Source: Gammaproteobacteria bacterium (GTDB lineage Bacteria > Pseudomonadota > Gammaproteobacteria > SZUA-140). Taken from it: DNA of 8,054 bases. The stretch lies in NCBI GenBank assembly GCA_003230195.1, contig QIHH01000035.1, positions 1 to 8,054 of the forward strand, in the 5' to 3' direction. A program made the translations under genes and the position numbers. Under the pieces are notes generated by a model, which saw only the letters and a program-made list of their open reading frames with translations, did not search any database and had not been told where the DNA came from. Shown here piece by piece: positions 7,630 through 8,054 of the stretch (position 1 is its first letter; each line of letters begins with the position of its first letter).

Positions 7630-7643
7630 AATAAATGTAGGGC

Positions 7644-7656
7644 GTCGCGGAGCGAC
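7644..7656. repeat. Small perfect hairpin in the serS-cysG gap
   Basis: GTCGC (7644-7648) and GCGAC (7652-7656) form a 5-bp stem with a 3-base loop. It sits between the REP pair and the cysG Shine-Dalgarno and could influence the cysG leader RNA. Its sequence is unrelated to the REP palindromes. Confidence 0.35.
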
Positions 7657-7665
7657 ACAATAAGT

Positions 7666-7747
7666 CCGTCATTCCGGCGTAGGCCGGAACCCAGAAAAGA
7701 TTAATCAAACGCCAAACACTGGGCCCCGGCCTTCGCCGGGGTGACGA
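7666..7747. repeat. REPIN/BIME-like inverted REP pair between serS and cysG
   Basis: Left REP 7666-7694: stem TTCCGGC (7672-7678) and GCCGGAA (7683-7689) with a 4-base loop, preceded by CCGTCA and followed by CCCAG. Right REP 7719-7747 in inverted orientation: CTGGG, then stem CCCCGGC (7724-7730) and GCCGGGG (7735-7741) with loop CTTC, then TGACGA. The two agree at 23 of 29 positions after inversion, and the stem differences are paired so that base pairing is kept. The unit starts just after the serS stop and would form two strong hairpins in a serS-cysG transcript. Confidence 0.85.
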
Positions 7748-7755
7748 CAACTGTG

Positions 7756-8054
7756 TTATTCAATGACCGTTACGCCACCCATATAGGGGTGTAGCACCTC
7801 AGGAATATGAATCTTACCTTCGACGTCCTGATAATTTTCAAGCAGTGCGACCAGCGTACGTCCCACCGCTAAACCCGAGCCATTGACGGTATGCACCAAC
7901 TCTGGCTTTTTAGTTTCAGGGTTACGCCAACGTGCCTGCATCCGTCGCGCCTGAAATGATTCAAAATTACTACATGACGAGATCTCACGATACTGCTGCT
8001 GCCCCGGCAACCACACCTCAAGGTCATAGGTTTTAGTTGAGGTGAAGCCGATAT
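7756..8054 (-). CDS. serS: Seryl-tRNA synthetase, C-terminal part (start outside window)
   Basis: The frame is open to the window edge and gives the last 99 residues, beginning IGFTSTKTYDLEVWLPG. Hallmarks of the class II catalytic core are present: YREISSCSNFESFQARRMQ, the serine-binding and active-site region, and motif 3 as NGSGLAVGRTLVALLENYQ, followed by the usual ending IPEVLHPYMGG. The close match to E. coli SerRS runs to the last few residues, so the C-terminus is natural. The enzyme charges tRNA-Ser, and tRNA-Sec where present, with serine in the cytoplasm. The GTG at 8014-8016 encodes an internal Val in VWLPG and is not a start. cysG follows after 136 bases holding a REP pair. Confidence 0.98.
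   Translation of the reverse strand, partial: IGFTSTKTYDLEVWLPGQQQYREISSCSNFESFQARRMQARWRNPETKKPELVHTVNGSGLAVGRTLVALLENYQDVEGKIHIPEVLHPYMGGVTVIE

Noticed and set aside
7617..7658. Upstream start for cysG adding 13 residues
   Set aside because: The family N-terminus aligns at MDYFPIF and a Shine-Dalgarno precedes that ATG.

Overview
The window looks like an ordinary chromosomal segment of a gammaproteobacterium of moderate G+C content. The evidence is an E. coli-like fused CysG, a SerRS C-terminus very close to the enterobacterial form, serS lying directly upstream of cysG, a MipA/OmpV porin-like protein, an outer-membrane-type lipoprotein, and REP-type palindromes of the CCGGC/GCCGG class. 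The genus cannot be named from sequence alone. No phage, insertion sequence, CRISPR, tRNA or rRNA is visible.

Layout. 1-1203 (+): 3' part of a short GlpD-like FAD oxidoreductase that has no C-terminal helical domain. 1387-2505 (+): lipoprotein with a proline-rich linker and an ABC_sub_bind-type periplasmic binding fold. 2562-4637 (+): inner-membrane sensor with periplasmic domain, HAMP, GGDEF and EAL domains. 4792-5136 (-): HinT-type HIT hydrolase. 5255-6091 (+): MipA/OmpV outer membrane protein, divergent from hinT. 6186-7619 (-): cysG, siroheme synthase. 7756-8054 (-): C-terminal 99 residues of serS, which runs off the window.

How the parts relate. The lipoprotein and the GGDEF-EAL protein are adjacent and co-directional, and no ABC permease or ATPase gene is nearby. 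They plausibly form a ligand-sensing c-di-GMP module in which the lipoprotein binds a small molecule and signals to the membrane enzyme. This resembles the NspS-MbaA pair of Vibrio cholerae in logic but uses a different binding-protein family. serS and cysG run in the same direction and may be cotranscribed across a REP pair.

The most distinctive DNA structure is a pair of 82-bp inverted-REP (REPIN/BIME-like) units in the same orientation, one on each side of cysG. The hairpin arms show paired, compensatory base changes between copies. The downstream unit has entered the cysG reading frame and supplies its last residues and its stop codon.
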